A stretch of DNA of 64,000 bases, from assembly GCA_941918925.1 (NCBI GenBank), contig OW799233.1, positions 148,492,223-148,556,222 of the forward strand, in the 5' to 3' direction. Source of the DNA: Phyto melanocephala. Lineage: Eukaryota; Arthropoda; Insecta; Diptera; Rhinophoridae. Shown in pieces: positions 24,240 through 36,600 of the stretch; the stretch's first letter is position 1, and every line of letters begins with the position of its first letter. The position numbers and the translations under genes were made by a program. The notes beneath the pieces were generated by a model. It saw only the letters and a program-made list of their open reading frames with translations, was not told the DNA's origin and searched no databases.

Positions 24240-25840
24240 TATTTTCTAAACTTTGCGTCAATATAAGAGCGTGAGGCTATAATATTGCTCCGCACTGCAT
24301 ATGAAATACACTTGGTGCATTAGACATAACGATGTTCTAGGACACCTACAAGGACCCAACTACAGTTCTCGGCAGCACGTCAAAATGCTTATCGCTTACC
24401 TAAAAACTATTTTGTACAGCGATGAACTGATATCTTTGTAATTGTATTTAGAATATGTGATTGTTTAAGCTTAAAATCCTATAGCAATCTGATCACTATC
24501 TTTTTGTTTTTAACTTTAGTTATGTGAAAAATACTATTTTTTTTTGTTTTAGCTTATTTATAATCATTTGTTTTGTGCACTGATTGATATAGAAATTGTT
24601 TTGTTGTAGTTTTTTTGTAACCACTAAATAAGACAATATAAAAATAATTAAAACAAATAAGTTGTTTTTTCTTGTTGTTTTCAACAACATCAATACCAAA
24701 ATGTATAGCTAGAAATATGTATGTATGTATAAACATCTATATCTAGTCTATGTATAGTCTACATTGAAATTCTTAATAAAATATTTATACACAATCACAC
24801 ATATAAGTTGTTTTTAATGCGAGTATGTATGTGTGGTTATGCGATATACATATTTGTTAATATTGCATAACAAAAAACTTCTGCTTGAGTTGATCTTGCA
24901 GATTTCATTGCAGGAATGCTAAGACATTTAAGGGAAATAGGAAGAACCAATAAATTCCACCACTTTGAAAATGATCCAAACAAATACTCAGGCACTTGTA
25001 TAAAACGAGAGTGTATAAATGATTGTCTCTTATTGTTCTACATACTAAATACATAATTGTTGAAACAACAATAAAAAACCTTTTCATAAATTCATTCACT
25101 ATTTCGTTGTTTTATTGATCTTCTTCTTATTTACACATGCTACTATATATGTACATATGGATGTATTTAATCAGACCGGAAATGAAACCAGATATCCTTT
25201 AGTACAAACAATAACACATACCTCATACTTTATACTCATACTTTATACTCGTGCATTAATAATAAAGCAATAATGATGATGGCGATGATGATGATCATAT
25301 TAAGTGATGGCTTTTGTTTAGGACCCTCGCTAAATGGGGAGTAAAACATTTTGCTTAATGAAGCGTTTAGTTGCAGTGAATGTGAAGTGAAACGAATCTA
25401 AGGATGTTTCATTAAAAATATTTGATATTTTCTTCAGGTGTCGATTAAAATGCTAACGACCAATTGAAGTTTTGAAAGTAATTAGTGACAAACATAATAG
25501 ATTGCAAAGCAGATGCAAAGAAATATTTCTTTTCTCTTTTAATAGATAGTTTTTAACATTCTTTTCACAAAACTTCTTATTAATACAAAATGATCATGCA
25601 TGCTTGTAAAAATTTTGCATTTATGAATCTTTTTGCAAAATTTTCTTTAAATTCTAAATTTCAATTACAATTTTAAGAAGTAAGAATGCTGAATCAAATA
25701 ATACAATTCATCATCAAGTTATGGGTATAGTGACCAGATCGTAGCTTAGCCTAGATTTTAGATTTAATTTTATATGCCTTTTTGCTTAATTATTTTTGAC
25801 ATCATCTTTAATTTTGATTTATAATATAGTTATTTGTATT
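24240..25840. other. AT-rich stretch, no gene seen
   Basis: Contains a (TATG)n run near 24715-24730 and a (GATGATG)n patch near 25273-25293. No supported coding or element structure. Confidence 0.4.
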
Positions 25841-26369
25841 CTACTTGTCAAGCCCTTTCATTTGATACCCATATTGATGAGGTTGAGAAAAAAAATCATC
25901 CGTCATTTTGTTTAGGACGCCATCTTGGATTTTAATTTCCTAATAGGAAACTGTATTCTACTGGCCAAGTCCTTTCGTTTGATATCAATATTGGGGGGTT
26001 GAAGGGCGTAAATTTTATTTACCATGTATACATTTATTATACGCCATTTTGTAGTGGCAACCATTATGAATTTTACTTTTATTTATAGCGTATTACACCA
26101 ATACCTCATTTTGCGTCGTGGTTACGTTCCAAAAAAACGCGACGCAAATTGAAACGACGCAAAGTGAATTATGATTTTCTATAGCAAACCATGTAAAGAT
26201 CGAAGATAGGTTCCAGGGTTACGAAAATACTACTTTTTAAAAAGAAAATTGAAAAAAGTAAACATATAAAAACAAAAATAATATAAAATTTTATTACATA
26301 CATACAAAAAACAAATTCAATTCAATGAAAATAAGATATTCAATTAATTAATAAAAAACAAAATAAAAA

Positions 26370-26770
26370 TTAATCACTGTCTGATGAGTCCATAGTGGCT
26401 GTTGTCGTAAGTCGGCTTTCTTTCACAAAAAATTGGTTCAATGTTTGCTGAACAGCTTTTTTTAACGTAAAATAAGTTTCCTTGTAGCAATTGATATTCG
26501 TAGCTACCGTCTGGGACACTTTAAAACTCCTTCCGCTGTCAGGGTCGTTTTTTAAAAATATCTCCATAGCTTCGTCAATCAAACACATCGCTTTGAACAT
26601 TTGTTTGGAGGACAAATTTTGTTCATCGGAGATTTCTATTAAACGGTCACTGTCATCTTCATTAGCAAATTGCAATTCCAGTTGCAATAGTTCTTCATTA
26701 GACAATTCTTGTTTGTGCGAGGTTAGTAATTCATTTATGTCAGTCTCAATTAGAAAGGGAATCCCCGAGT
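26370..26770 (-). pseudogene. Tigger/pogo transposase C-terminal fragment
   Basis: The open frame runs on the minus strand from a stop near 26770 to TAA at 26370, about 130 codons. It reads GIPFLIETDINELLTSHKQ, then ELSNEELLQLE, CLIDEAMEIFLKNDPDSGR, VATNINCYKETYFTLKKA and QQTLNQFFVKES, ending in an acidic DSSDSD tail. The order 'ELL-SH--ELSNEEL', a helix with 'DPDS-R--KV', 'I-CYKE-Y--KKK--QQTL--FF' is the signature of the end of Tigger/jerky-type transposases, after the DDE catalytic domain. The catalytic domain and N-terminal CENP-B-like domain are missing. It is interrupted upstream by the nested Helentron. Confidence 0.8.
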
Positions 26771-26826
26771 TTTAATGGCATGGCGCAATAATGTAGAAAC
26801 AAAAGTCGTTGCCATATTTTAGAAAA

Positions 26827-27652
26827 AACAAGTAAGAGTGCTATATTCGGCCGTGCCGAATCTTATATACCCTTCACAACGTGTAGTCATGCAATAACAG
26901 TAGTTTGTGTCACCATTCATCCCATATGAAATACGTACATACATATAAAAACATACATATATAAAAACATCCCATTGTAAAATTATAAATTCACGTATGT
27001 ATGTTAAAAAAACAAAAAAAAAAAAATTTAAAAAAAAATTTTAAAATAAAAATTTAAAAAAAAAATTTAAAAAAAATTATTATATATATAATATATATAA
27101 AACAAAAAATAAATAAAAAAAAATTAAAAAAAAAAATTTAAAAAAAAATAATAAAAATTTAAATAATATATTAAATAAAAAATAAAAAAAAATAAAAAAA
27201 AAATTAAAAAAAAATTTTTTAAAAAAATTTTTTTTTGGCTCAGCTGGGATTCGATGCCACGTTTTCTTTAACCAGTATACACGTTTGTATGTATGTATGT
27301 TGTTGTTGTAATGTTGTTTTTGTGAAAAAAAAACCGAGGTGGTCGTGGGTTTTTGCTCATATCTCAGTTGCTTATGTACCGATGTTTCTGATTTTCAATA
27401 CCGATCTACTCCCGAATATTTCTGATATTTTAATACCTCACCCGAGTCCAAGCGATGTCGGGGGGCTTCAAAAAGTTGATTTCAACATACACACGGTCAG
27501 ATGGACAGACTGACAGGGCTTAATCGACTCCCCTATTCATAAGCTTTCAGAAAATATATACTTTATGGGGTCGGAAATCAAAATTGTAGAAATTTCACAC
27601 GGAATGACAAACCTATATATACCCTTTTTCACTGTGTGAAGGGTATAAAAAG
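26827..27652 (-). mobile_element. Helentron (INE-1-like), near-complete non-autonomous copy
   Basis: This is the best-preserved copy and defines the family here. In minus orientation it starts with the hairpin TATACCCTTCAC...GTGAAAAAGGGTATATA at 27652, then GGGTCGGAAAT-like sequence, and GTCAGTCTGTCCATCTGACC; next come a GTTGTTGTT/CATACATAC microsatellite and an A/T-only block (about 27005-27235). It ends with ATTCGGCACGGCCGAAT and a terminal CTTGTTT at 26827. The order is that of INE-1/DINE-1 elements. It encodes no Rep/helicase. It lies inside a Tigger element. Confidence 0.85.
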
Positions 27653-28509
27653 AAAATTTCAAAAATAAATTTAAAGACTCAAACCCAAAACAACGCAACT
27701 TCGAAAATCTAACGACGCACAGTGAAAATTAGTATTAATTCAGCAGCGACGCAACTTCGAAAAAACGCAAAACGAAACGACTCAAAGCGAGGTATTGGTG
27801 TATACTTTGTTAGTCAAAACCTTTCTTTTAATACCCATATCCATTCTGTTATCTAGAAGCTGAAAAAAATTTGTGTTCGTTTGCAAATTTTAGGAAAAAC
27901 ATCGAAACATTTATATTTTCGTGCTTATATCTCGAGTCAGTTTCAAACCGATTTGTCAGTTTTTCTCAGAAATAATTTGCAAGGCTACAACTTGTATTTT
28001 GGTATCTCTGGCGTGTCAAAAAATTAATTAGGAATTAGCTGGATATATTTAAAATATATATGTATTTTTTAAAATTATTTTTGCCTATAACTTTGGTAAT
28101 TAGTGACCGATTTGACCAAAAACTTTAATGGATTGCCTTATTTATGTACATAAAGTAGCAAACTAGAGCTAAAAAATGTTGATTTTTTTTGTAAAAATAT
28201 TGAAAAAAGCTTAATATTATTTGCTCATATCCCAGAAAGTTATAGGGCGATTGTGCTGGATTTAAGTGCCATTTCAATCCTGGATATTTCCAAAAGATTA
28301 ATACAAAACGAAGACCTGTGCAATATGTAGGGGCTTATAAAGTTTTTAACCCACATGTTAAGACTGGCATTGCTCAATCAACTTCCCTTGTCATAAGCTT
28401 TCAGAAAATATATATATACTTTATGGAGTCGGTCCGAAATGAATATTGTAGAAATTACAAACGGACTGACAAAGCTTTGGCACCACAGGTGCAGGGTATA
28501 AAAAAACTC

Positions 28510-30615
28510 ATGTTAACAAAATTTTCTCTATTCTCTAACTTGTCGAACATTTAAAAAAATTTTCACAATTTATTAAAAAATATGCTCTATTTATAACAAT
28601 TATTTATAAATTCTCCATTTAAAACAAATTTTGAAAAATTCTTTATTAATATTTATTTTGTTTGTTCATGCAAATTCCTTTGGTTTTTCTCATCCATACA
28701 TGAACATTCTCACAAAGACACATGACGATTCCCAGCCAGCAAATGCAAGTTTAATTTATAATAGTAGTAAATTAATATCGCCTTGACACGAAATTTAATG
28801 TGCCCATTAATCTAGGGACTGTGTACTCAGTTTTTCATTGGCAGATTTTTGTCATTTTTATAGGACAAAAACAATATTTTACTTTTCAAATAATAATTAA
28901 ATTGTTTTTTTATAGTTTTCGGAATTGGTTTTCCTCAAAACTAATAGAGAATACCAATAACCGTTAAAGCTAAAAATTGTGTTTATATTAAAACTTGTTG
29001 AACCCGGTCTGCATTGTTGATCCCAACAACATTTCTCTATTGTATTCATTTTAAGATTATTTCGAATGTCGCTGTTACTGCAAATCAAAAATTTATAGTT
29101 CTTAGTGAAATTTATTTTATATTTATCCATATTGTACTAAATACTTTTAGTACCATTTGAAATTCCTTTGCATTTAATACTTTTGTATTTTCTGTTAGAA
29201 ATCAGATATTATCTCGCAAAAACTAGTGCTCTATTTATAAACCCAGGTATCAAAGTACCTCAATACCAAATTTTTATTTTAAGCCAATCAAGTTAAGAAA
29301 GACAGACGGTCATACAATATTCTAAAAGGTGGTGTTTTGTATTTTATATCGTTTACCAGTCTTACACCGCCTGAAAAATTAAAAAAAAAATATTTCATGT
29401 ACAAACACAGCCTTTCTTCAATCTTGTGATAAGTATATAGTAGATAAGTATAAGCCATGATTAGCCTGGTAACAACTTTTCGGTTTGTATGTAGTAAACT
29501 CGTAAATATACAAATAAGTAACACACCCGTTACATTTGCCAGCCGATCAAATTTCCATGAATCGAAATACTCAATAATAATTATCAACAGGTTTGTCTCG
29601 TTCACAGAATTAGAATAATAATAAAAATGTTGGCTAGATACAAAAACTTAACTGTTTTCTTGTAAATCTATGTTACCTACTTATAATAGTAATTTCCTCC
29701 TTTTTTTTTTTTGAAAAGCATAATAAAAATTATTAAAGTTTTCAATGTAAACATAAATATAACAACAACAACTAGACTTAATACTAACAAAAATCATATA
29801 CAGATACATGCACTTGCAACAGCAGTGCAGGTTATTTTATGATTTCCTTCCGTTTTTGGTAAAAAAACTTTTTATTTGTTTTTTTTTTTTTTCTGTATAA
29901 CTGTAGCTTTTCCTCTTACGTGAAAAGTATGAAGAAAGACAGCTTAAATACAAATTAGCCATAAGAACAATTAATAAATAATATTTCTGTAAATTAAAAC
30001 TAACAGGTTTTTTTTCTGTGTGCATGCGTGAGTTTGTACTGGTTCTACAAGTATTGATCTTCCTTTTTTAGTTGCATGGATTGAAAATGTGATTTTTTTT
30101 TGTAGTTTTTAAAATCATTAGTATGCAGTATACGTTAACTGGCTGAACGAACGTGGTTAACAGCTCATACATTTTGGTTAAGCACAAGTGTTCAAAGGTA
30201 TTAGTGTATGTGTGGATGCACTAGCCAGTCAGTCAGCTACTCATCCATTCATGCAATCATCCATTCAACCATCCCTATTTCTAGTCATTTTATCCACTAC
30301 ATACTATTAACTACAACGCGTATTAAGCTTATTTCGTTAGACTGTCTTTGACTAGTCAGATCTCTATATAAACATATATGTCATGATGTTGTTTTTAGTT
30401 ATTTTTTTTTTTTATTTTTTTCACTATAAACAGTTGACATCCGATTTACATTAACACATAGCAGACCGGCAGACAGACAAACGACTATATTGAAAAAAAA
30501 AACACACACACACAAAAATACACTACTCGACCATGGGGTTAGACCTAAAAGTGTTTACAAAACAGCATAGAAAAAAATGTAATGAATTTAATTATTAAAT
30601 TATAAAAACAATATA
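28510..30615. other. AT-rich stretch, no gene seen
   Basis: About 2.1 kb with poly-T and CA-type simple runs. ORFs at 28897-29130, 29288-29605 and 29837-30025 (all -) are low-complexity or featureless. No terminal repeats found. Confidence 0.4.
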
Positions 30616-30630
30616 TATTTTTTAATGGTT

Positions 30631-30704
30631 AGGTTAGGTTGAAAAGGAGGGGTATAAAAGCCCAAACCCATGACAGGTATGCACTTATGCCCAGTTGGCA
30701 TTAA
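30631..30704 (-). mobile_element. SINE 3'-tail-only insertion with target duplication
   Basis: A 74-bp piece matches the 3' third of the tRNA-derived SINE at 37019-37230 (AGGTTAGGTTGAAAAGGAGG...CAGTTGGCA). It is flanked by the identical 13-bp direct repeat TTTTTTAATGGTT at 30618-30630 and 30705-30717. This is a severely 5'-truncated retroposition event, integrated by target-primed reverse transcription. Confidence 0.85.
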
Positions 30705-31132
30705 TTTTTTAATGGTTTCTTTAACCATTAAATCTCTTTAAAAGACTTATTTTTTAATTTCAAGATCTTAAAACACAACATTTAAATATTTTATGAATTT
30801 AAGTTCGAAATTTCGAACATTAAGGAATGTTTGTAAATACATTAAAAACTCTCTAGAGTAGATAGCTACGGTCACCAGAAATTTATCTATTATTGCGAGG
30901 TGTCCGTTTTTATAAAAACGTAATATTTTTTATTTTAATATTAAATTCGAACTTTCTATTTATAGATTAAATTTTGTTTAATTTTTAGGCTATAAGTTCA
31001 ATTTGATAATGTCAGAATATCTAGAAAAATTTAGTTATCCAAAACTGAGTGGAATGCATTTTCGAGACTAGCTATGGTTTCATCATCAACACTCTTTTGA
31101 TCAGAATTACAGTTGTGTGTAAATATCAACTA

Positions 31133-31606
31133 AAGGCTCCGCCATCTAACGTTTTTTTCAACTAGTGCTTATTTCGTGAATGGTAACCCTTAGCTCATGT
31201 CTGATTTGAAAGATAATTAGTTTTATCATTCCGCTGAACGAATATTGCGACATTACTTTGGCCGATTTTGCCAAAAAAAATCATCTTTTCAGATGAAGCT
31301 CATTTTGATCTTGGCGGTTATGTAAACAAGCAAAATTGTCGCATTTGGGGCATAGAAAACCCGCACGCATACATTGAAAAGCCGATACACCCAAAAGGAG
31401 TCACTGTTTGGTGAGGATTTCGGTCAAGAGGCATAATTGGGCCATTTTTCTTCGAAAATGAGCAAGGAGTGTCCGTAGTCAATGGCGATCGTATTGGGCC
31501 ATGTTGAACGAATTTTTGTTCACAAAAATTTAAGAGGAGGATATTGGCAACATTTGGTTTCAAGCAGGACGGAATTTAAAAAAAAAAAGTTATTTGGCGA
31601 ACCCTT
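31133..31606 (+). mobile_element. Internally deleted mariner (DD41D type), copy 2
   Basis: A 474-bp sibling of the element at 4795-5336, flanked by TA at 31131-31132 and 31607-31608, with TIRs AAGGCTCCGCCA / TTTGGCGAACCCTT. It shares the same junction joining the N-terminus to KKIIFSDE.HFDLGGYVN. Relative to copy 1 it has lost a further 33 bases at a AATAT microhomology (removing the start codon region). It has also lost about 47 bases after CAAGCAGGACGG, which removes CHTAEAT. An in-frame stop at TGAGGATTTCGG (about 31411) also inactivates it. Confidence 0.88.
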
Positions 31607-32090
31607 TATTTTACTCAGTATTATATTGAATTTAGTTTTTTTAATAATAAAAAACAAAAATAGATCATTCCAAATTCTTTAATACATATACATAAATATA
31701 TAAAATGAATTCAATGACACTTTTTTAAAATTAACATACATAGTATCTTATAATAAATAATGCGTTGTAACTTCTACTTAATTGGCATTTGTTTTAAAAA
31801 ATTATATTCAGTTTTATATATGTATATATTTTTTTATATATTCCTCGAATATATATATTTTTATAAATTTGAGGATTCAATAAGTCCTATTTTTTTTAAT
31901 GGTGTACACTTGCGTTTTGAAGGCATTTTTGACACTAAAACCAGTAAATTTAATTGACAACAACAAGTAGATTTTGTAAATCCCCTATTCACAGCAGAAA
32001 AGTATACATTTTCAGCAAAAAGATGACAAAAAGCTGATTTTGCAAGGGTTCAACTGATGATAAGTGATTAAATTTAGGTGAAAACACTAA

Positions 32091-33525
32091 AGGCCTCGTT
32101 ACTCTTACGTAAACGTTGCGAAATTGTACGCGTTGCATTCAAATTGAAATGTGGTTAGTTACTTTTAAAAATGTAAACGTGTCATAATATTATTTGTTTT
32201 CTTATACAATGTTGTTAATCACAGACATACACGGCATTCAGACTATGTTACTTGTAACATGACTCTTTTCTTATTTCGTTTTAAAGTAACTTCCAAAAAC
32301 TTCACAACTACATTATGTTACTACAAACTTGTCTCTTTTTGTTTTGGTTTCGTTGTTTATTCAATTTCAATAATACAATTGTCATTAAAAAAAAGTTGTT
32401 ATTGAATTCACAATTGTGTTAAAAAACTAAGAAGCTATTTTAAATAAACATTTGTAAAAGTTGTACATGATGGTTGATGAAATCGTACGAAAATTAATTG
32501 AGAGATCATTCCTGTTTGATATACGAAAGAGAATAAAGAAAAATAGAAGAAAAAACGAAAACGTCAAAAAGTAACATGAAAAACAGAAATCGTGTTACTT
32601 TTGTAACGTCTCTGCCTTCTCTACTCCCTTCGCCCACAAATAAATGTAACATGTTACAGAAACGTGTTACAAGTAACATAGTTTGAATGCCCTGTTAGTT
32701 TCAAAACGCAAAATCCTTTTATATTAAATCAAACCAAATACACAAGTAAAAATAATAACAGAAAAGAGATTTTTAATTAAAGAACTAGGAAGTGAAGTTA
32801 AAAATTTTTATAATTTTTAAAATTTCAAAAGTTCAATTTAGGGTCAGTTCTTTAGTTATGGCAGAAATATAATAAATATAAAATTTTTATTGAAAATATC
32901 TTAAATAGTTTGAAAAGAGCTCAACGTAACTAGTACTACATGGGCCGATAATAGATATACATACATACTTCGGAAGAATTTTTTTACCCAAACTTTTTTC
33001 TGTTGTCCTAAATTCTGATTATTTATTTTCGATATTTCGCTGACATGCTGAATACCGGGAAAAAATAATATAATATTTGTAAAAAAAAATTAAAAAGTTT
33101 TATTTTTGAACAGCTTTGTTATTATTATTATTAAAAACCAGAAACAAGGTTAAAATCTATTGGTAAGAATAAAACATAGTTTATGATGTTTAAAATCTTT
33201 TTGCCAATTTTTTCCATAATTTAAAAGCGGTTTGTATTTTAAAAACTAATTGATAACAAATTAGTATTTTGTTTTTTACTATGAACCTTAACTACATTAA
33301 TGATATATGCTAATAAGTATATTTAAAATCAAAAAACACAATAAAAAAATTACTTTAAAAATATTCCTGACAGCACTCCTTATACATAAAAACGGACAGA
33401 AATTCACATTTTATTAGGTTCATTTGCAGCGCTTACGAAATAGCACCTATTTACACATAAGTTCCCAAAGAAAAACGAATCAGCTTAATTGGAACGTGTA
33501 CGTTTACGTCAAAGTAACGAGGTCT
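32091..33525. mobile_element. TIR element with TAA duplication, possibly PIF/Harbinger-like, containing a nested MITE
   Basis: The ends are AGGCCTCGTTACTCTTACGT at 32091 and, inverted, AGACCTCGTTACTTTGACGT at 33525, followed on both sides by AAACG. The direct repeat TAA flanks it (32088-32090 and 33526-33528). A TAA/TTA 3-bp duplication is typical of PIF/Harbinger, hence the tentative class. No transposase is readable in about 1.43 kb, of which 32233-32691 is a later MITE. Its insertion splits a CCCAGCAAAAA-type MITE, which supports the boundaries. Confidence 0.7.
32233..32691. mobile_element. 459-bp MITE with long TIRs
   Basis: The TIRs are about 28 bp: GGCATTCAGACTATGTTACT then TGTAACA, against an inverted copy GGCATTCAAACTATGTTACT then TGTAACA at 32691. 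Several further TGTTAC/GTAACA words occur internally, giving a partly palindromic structure. No coding capacity, and the target duplication is not clear. It is nested inside 32091-33525. Confidence 0.75.
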
Positions 33526-33659
33526 TAACGTATGATTGGAAAACATGTGTTCATATGAATAAAATAATAAAGTAATTGAGTCACTTAAAATTAATAATTT
33601 TTCACTATTGATTTCGAAGTCTTAAAAATGTAATTCACTTTGCAAGATATGTAGTTGCC

Positions 33660-36600
33660 AAATAAAAATTATTTGAAAACAAATCGCTAATTCGATGCTA
33701 GATTTACGAATTTAAGCACAGATCTTAAATAAATTATTTGTAATTTTATGAAAATGTCAAAATAAAGTCCACAACCAAAATACCTATATATAAAAAATGT
33801 TTCTCCATAACAATATGTCCCTTATGGAAATTTTATTCACATGAAAATTATTATTTAGTGTTACGTTTATTTCAGAGTTTTTATACATTAAAGTAAAGTG
33901 TCTAAGGAGAGTATCCACTATAAGGAGTTTTTACTGTATCTCTCGAATGTAGATGTAATCCAAAGGTAGTGTAAAGTTTTGTTAACGATATGAGATATTG
34001 TCAACAAAAACGTTCAACCTTCATTTGAAATAGAAAATTTTAAATCCCAATTTCTTTTAATTTTTAAAAAAAATGGGGTACTTATCAAAGATAAACGGCC
34101 AGTTTATATAAATGCGAACGAAATTTTCATTCTTACAAGTATGTTGAAAGCAACAACAAAAACTAAAAATTTGTTTTTGTTTTCAACGTATTTGTAAGCG
34201 GCAGAAAAAATATTGACTAGATGTGAATTAAATATTCATAGTCTTTAAAGGTAATTTTGCGATATTCGAAATTTTCGAATTTAAGTTTGAATTTTCGAAG
34301 ATTGATAAAAATTGCTCTTTGATTTCGTATGTCTATTAAATGATGTCAAAAACGATTTATTGTTAAAAATTTGTAAATTAACACTATTTAATAAAAATAA
34401 CATGATTCTTTTATCGTCTTGCAGCAAAAATACTATTTTTACGAAACTTAAATCTTTTACATTGTAAATAAGACTCCTTTTTTTAATATTTTTTGTGAGA
34501 AAAAAGAATTTAGGTAGAGTTTAATATGATACACATGTACATACACACCTTTTTAAGCCAAAGGCTTAAACAACTGTACAGTTAAACTTAAATCGAAACT
34601 TTAAATAAGTTTATAATATTTCATTGTCCAAAATAAGATACTTTTCGAATTGCTCTCGTTATCTATTGTTTATTTAGTACATTTATTATTTTTCATATAG
34701 TTGTTGCTATTGTTTTTGTTTTTAGTGTAATTAACGCAACGATTTTAAAGTGTGTTATTAAAAGTTGTACGATTTCGTGTGTGTGTGTGTGTGTGTAGAG
34801 CACAAAGTAAAAGAAAGAGAGATACGTGTTTAATAACTGATTAACCGGAAGTTTATATTATACAGACATTTGCTTGTTGTTGTTGCTGGAGGTGTTTATA
34901 TTATAATGCATGGTGTTGTTTTTCAATTTCCAATAAAGTAAAAAATCTTTACGCAAGCGCACATTTTTCGATTTAAAATTTTAAAATTCTATTCTATTCA
35001 AATCTTATTGCATTGTTGTGAAGTATTGATCTTGAATTTTTTTTTTTTATTAAATTTTTGAAAATACTTATTCACATCTATTGAATTGGATTTGTTTAAT
35101 AGTTTTGAAGAAAATTTTCCTGCTTTTCTTAAACAATAGGAACAATAAAAAGACACGTGTTGTTTAAAGGTTCTATAAAACTGCTTACCCTAAATTTTTG
35201 GATTTTTTTCATAAGAAGGAGTGTAATTTTTTGATTAAATTAAACCTATGGAAGTAGTAAATATTTTAAATAATATTTTTTTATTTCTAGCAGCTCCAAA
35301 AAGATCGGCTTTACTTAATAATAAATATGCGCTTAGAACTATTAAATATACTTCATGTGTATGCATATACTTGCAATATTAAAAAGATAGCAAAGCTAAC
35401 AGGCCAGTTAAATCCTTAGTCTAGAAAGGATAAGATTTTAGAAATTTAGATTTTTTTAATTGTTGAAAAGACAAATTTGTAACTAAAAATAATTTAATGT
35501 GATTTTAATTGATTTTTTGCGCAATAAAGGGTTAAACAACTAATACAAATATAAATATTTATGTACGTACCAACCCTGCGCAGTTGTCTGCAATTACACT
35601 CAACTACAAGCAACAGCTGGTAAATCCTTTTCTTATAAATTTACTATAGACTTGTAATTTTTTAGCCTATAGGCGCTTCCTGTTTGTCTTCCAAATAATA
35701 GTACTTTGAATATTGAACTTTATTTCATTATTACTTCATCTTGTTCTGCCAGAAAAAAACGAGAATTAAAAAAAAAAACTTACAAGGACCTCCTACTTTT
35801 TGTCTCGTGTTTCGGCTGCAATACTTAGAACGAAAGAAAAGCAGTTTTTCTTTTAAAGTGTCATAGTGTTAACAATACAAACGTACCCAAATAATTGTGC
35901 ATGTATTAAATCCTTTTTATAAGACAACAATAATAAAAATAAAATTGAAATAAAAAGGGGGAGATGTTATTTGTTGTTCCATGACAATTGCCAAATAAAC
36001 TACTTTGTATTCATACAATCTTGTTAAATATTTAACAAATGCAATGTGGCACACACCACTCATTACTACCACCAAACCAAAATCACATACATATTTACCA
36101 CTCTCATCATCATACTTCTTTGTGTCACTATGCATGTAGCACTTTTTCACTGTACCTTAAAGACAAACGTTTTTTATCATTTACCCTTTTTTCAGACGTT
36201 CTACCTCACTCAGTTTGCTCAACGATTTTACCAACTTTCAATCAACATTTCACAATATGTTGGTAATTTAGTGGATAACTATGATATGTTAATAATTTTC
36301 ACATAAAGAAATTGAAAAATGACGTGAAACTTTTCGGCAATTATTTTCGAATTTCATAAATGCGTTTGTTGTTTGTTTTTTGTTTAATGATAAATTTTTA
36401 TCAGTTAAGGCGAATATAAAACGCACTTTGCTTAAAAACTGTAAAATGTATCCTAGTTTAAAGTCATTTAAATATACATATCCCAGTATGCAACGTTTAA
36501 ATTTACCTTTTTTTAATTTTGTCTATATAAAAAAATTCCATATCTGTGATCTTTTAAAAGAAACTATTTTGAATTTTTCAAATATTTTTCGTTAACTCCT

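Larger units (their letters stand above)
26096..27800 (-). mobile_element. Pogo/Tigger-like transposon with nested Helentron
   Basis: Terminal inverted repeats CACCAATACCTC / GAGGTATTGGTG are flanked by TA at 26094-26095 and 27801-27802. Subterminal motifs (GCGTCG, AACGACGCAAAG) are repeated near both ends. The 1705-bp copy contains a Helentron at 26827-27652, leaving about 880 bp of Tigger. The only coding remnant is the transposase C-terminus at 26370-26770. The TA duplication, Tigger-type C-terminus and TIRs agree, so the family call is good; the element is non-autonomous. Confidence 0.85.
25845..28505 (-). mobile_element. Helentron-family repeat with internal tandem units, host of a Tigger insertion
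   Basis: The 5' end (minus strand) is at about 28505. In plus orientation one reads CATAAGCTTTCAGAAAATAT, TATGGAGTCGG, GACAAAGCTTTGGCACCAC, AGGTGCAGGGTATAAAA. Internally, units with GTATTCTAC..G.CAAG.CCTTTC.TTTGATA lie at 25845 and 25968. A third begins at the right-hand side of the Tigger insertion (27801), giving tandem repeats of about 120-130 bp as known in some DINE elements. Sequence at 27900-28060 is also present at 38430-38540. The left end could be 23697. Confidence 0.6.
32011..33655 (-). mobile_element. CCCAGCAAAAA-family MITE, reverse copy split by a larger element
   Basis: The left part at 32011-32090 (TTCAGCAAAAAG, TTTTGCAAGGGTTCAACTGA, AAATTTAGGTGAAAACACTAA) and right part at 33526-33655 (GGAAAACATGTGTTCATATGAA, AAAATGTAATTCACTTTGCA) match the reverse complement of the MITE at 59081-59486. 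The intervening 1.4 kb is a separate TIR element (32091-33525). Confidence 0.75.

Noticed and set aside
27235..27513. 92-codon ORF in a Helentron
   Set aside because: Collinear copies at 43055 and 45325 are not open in the same frame; no family signal.
36039..36306. Overlapping ORFs on both strands
   Set aside because: Three overlapping frames, none with recognisable composition or motif; typical chance openings.
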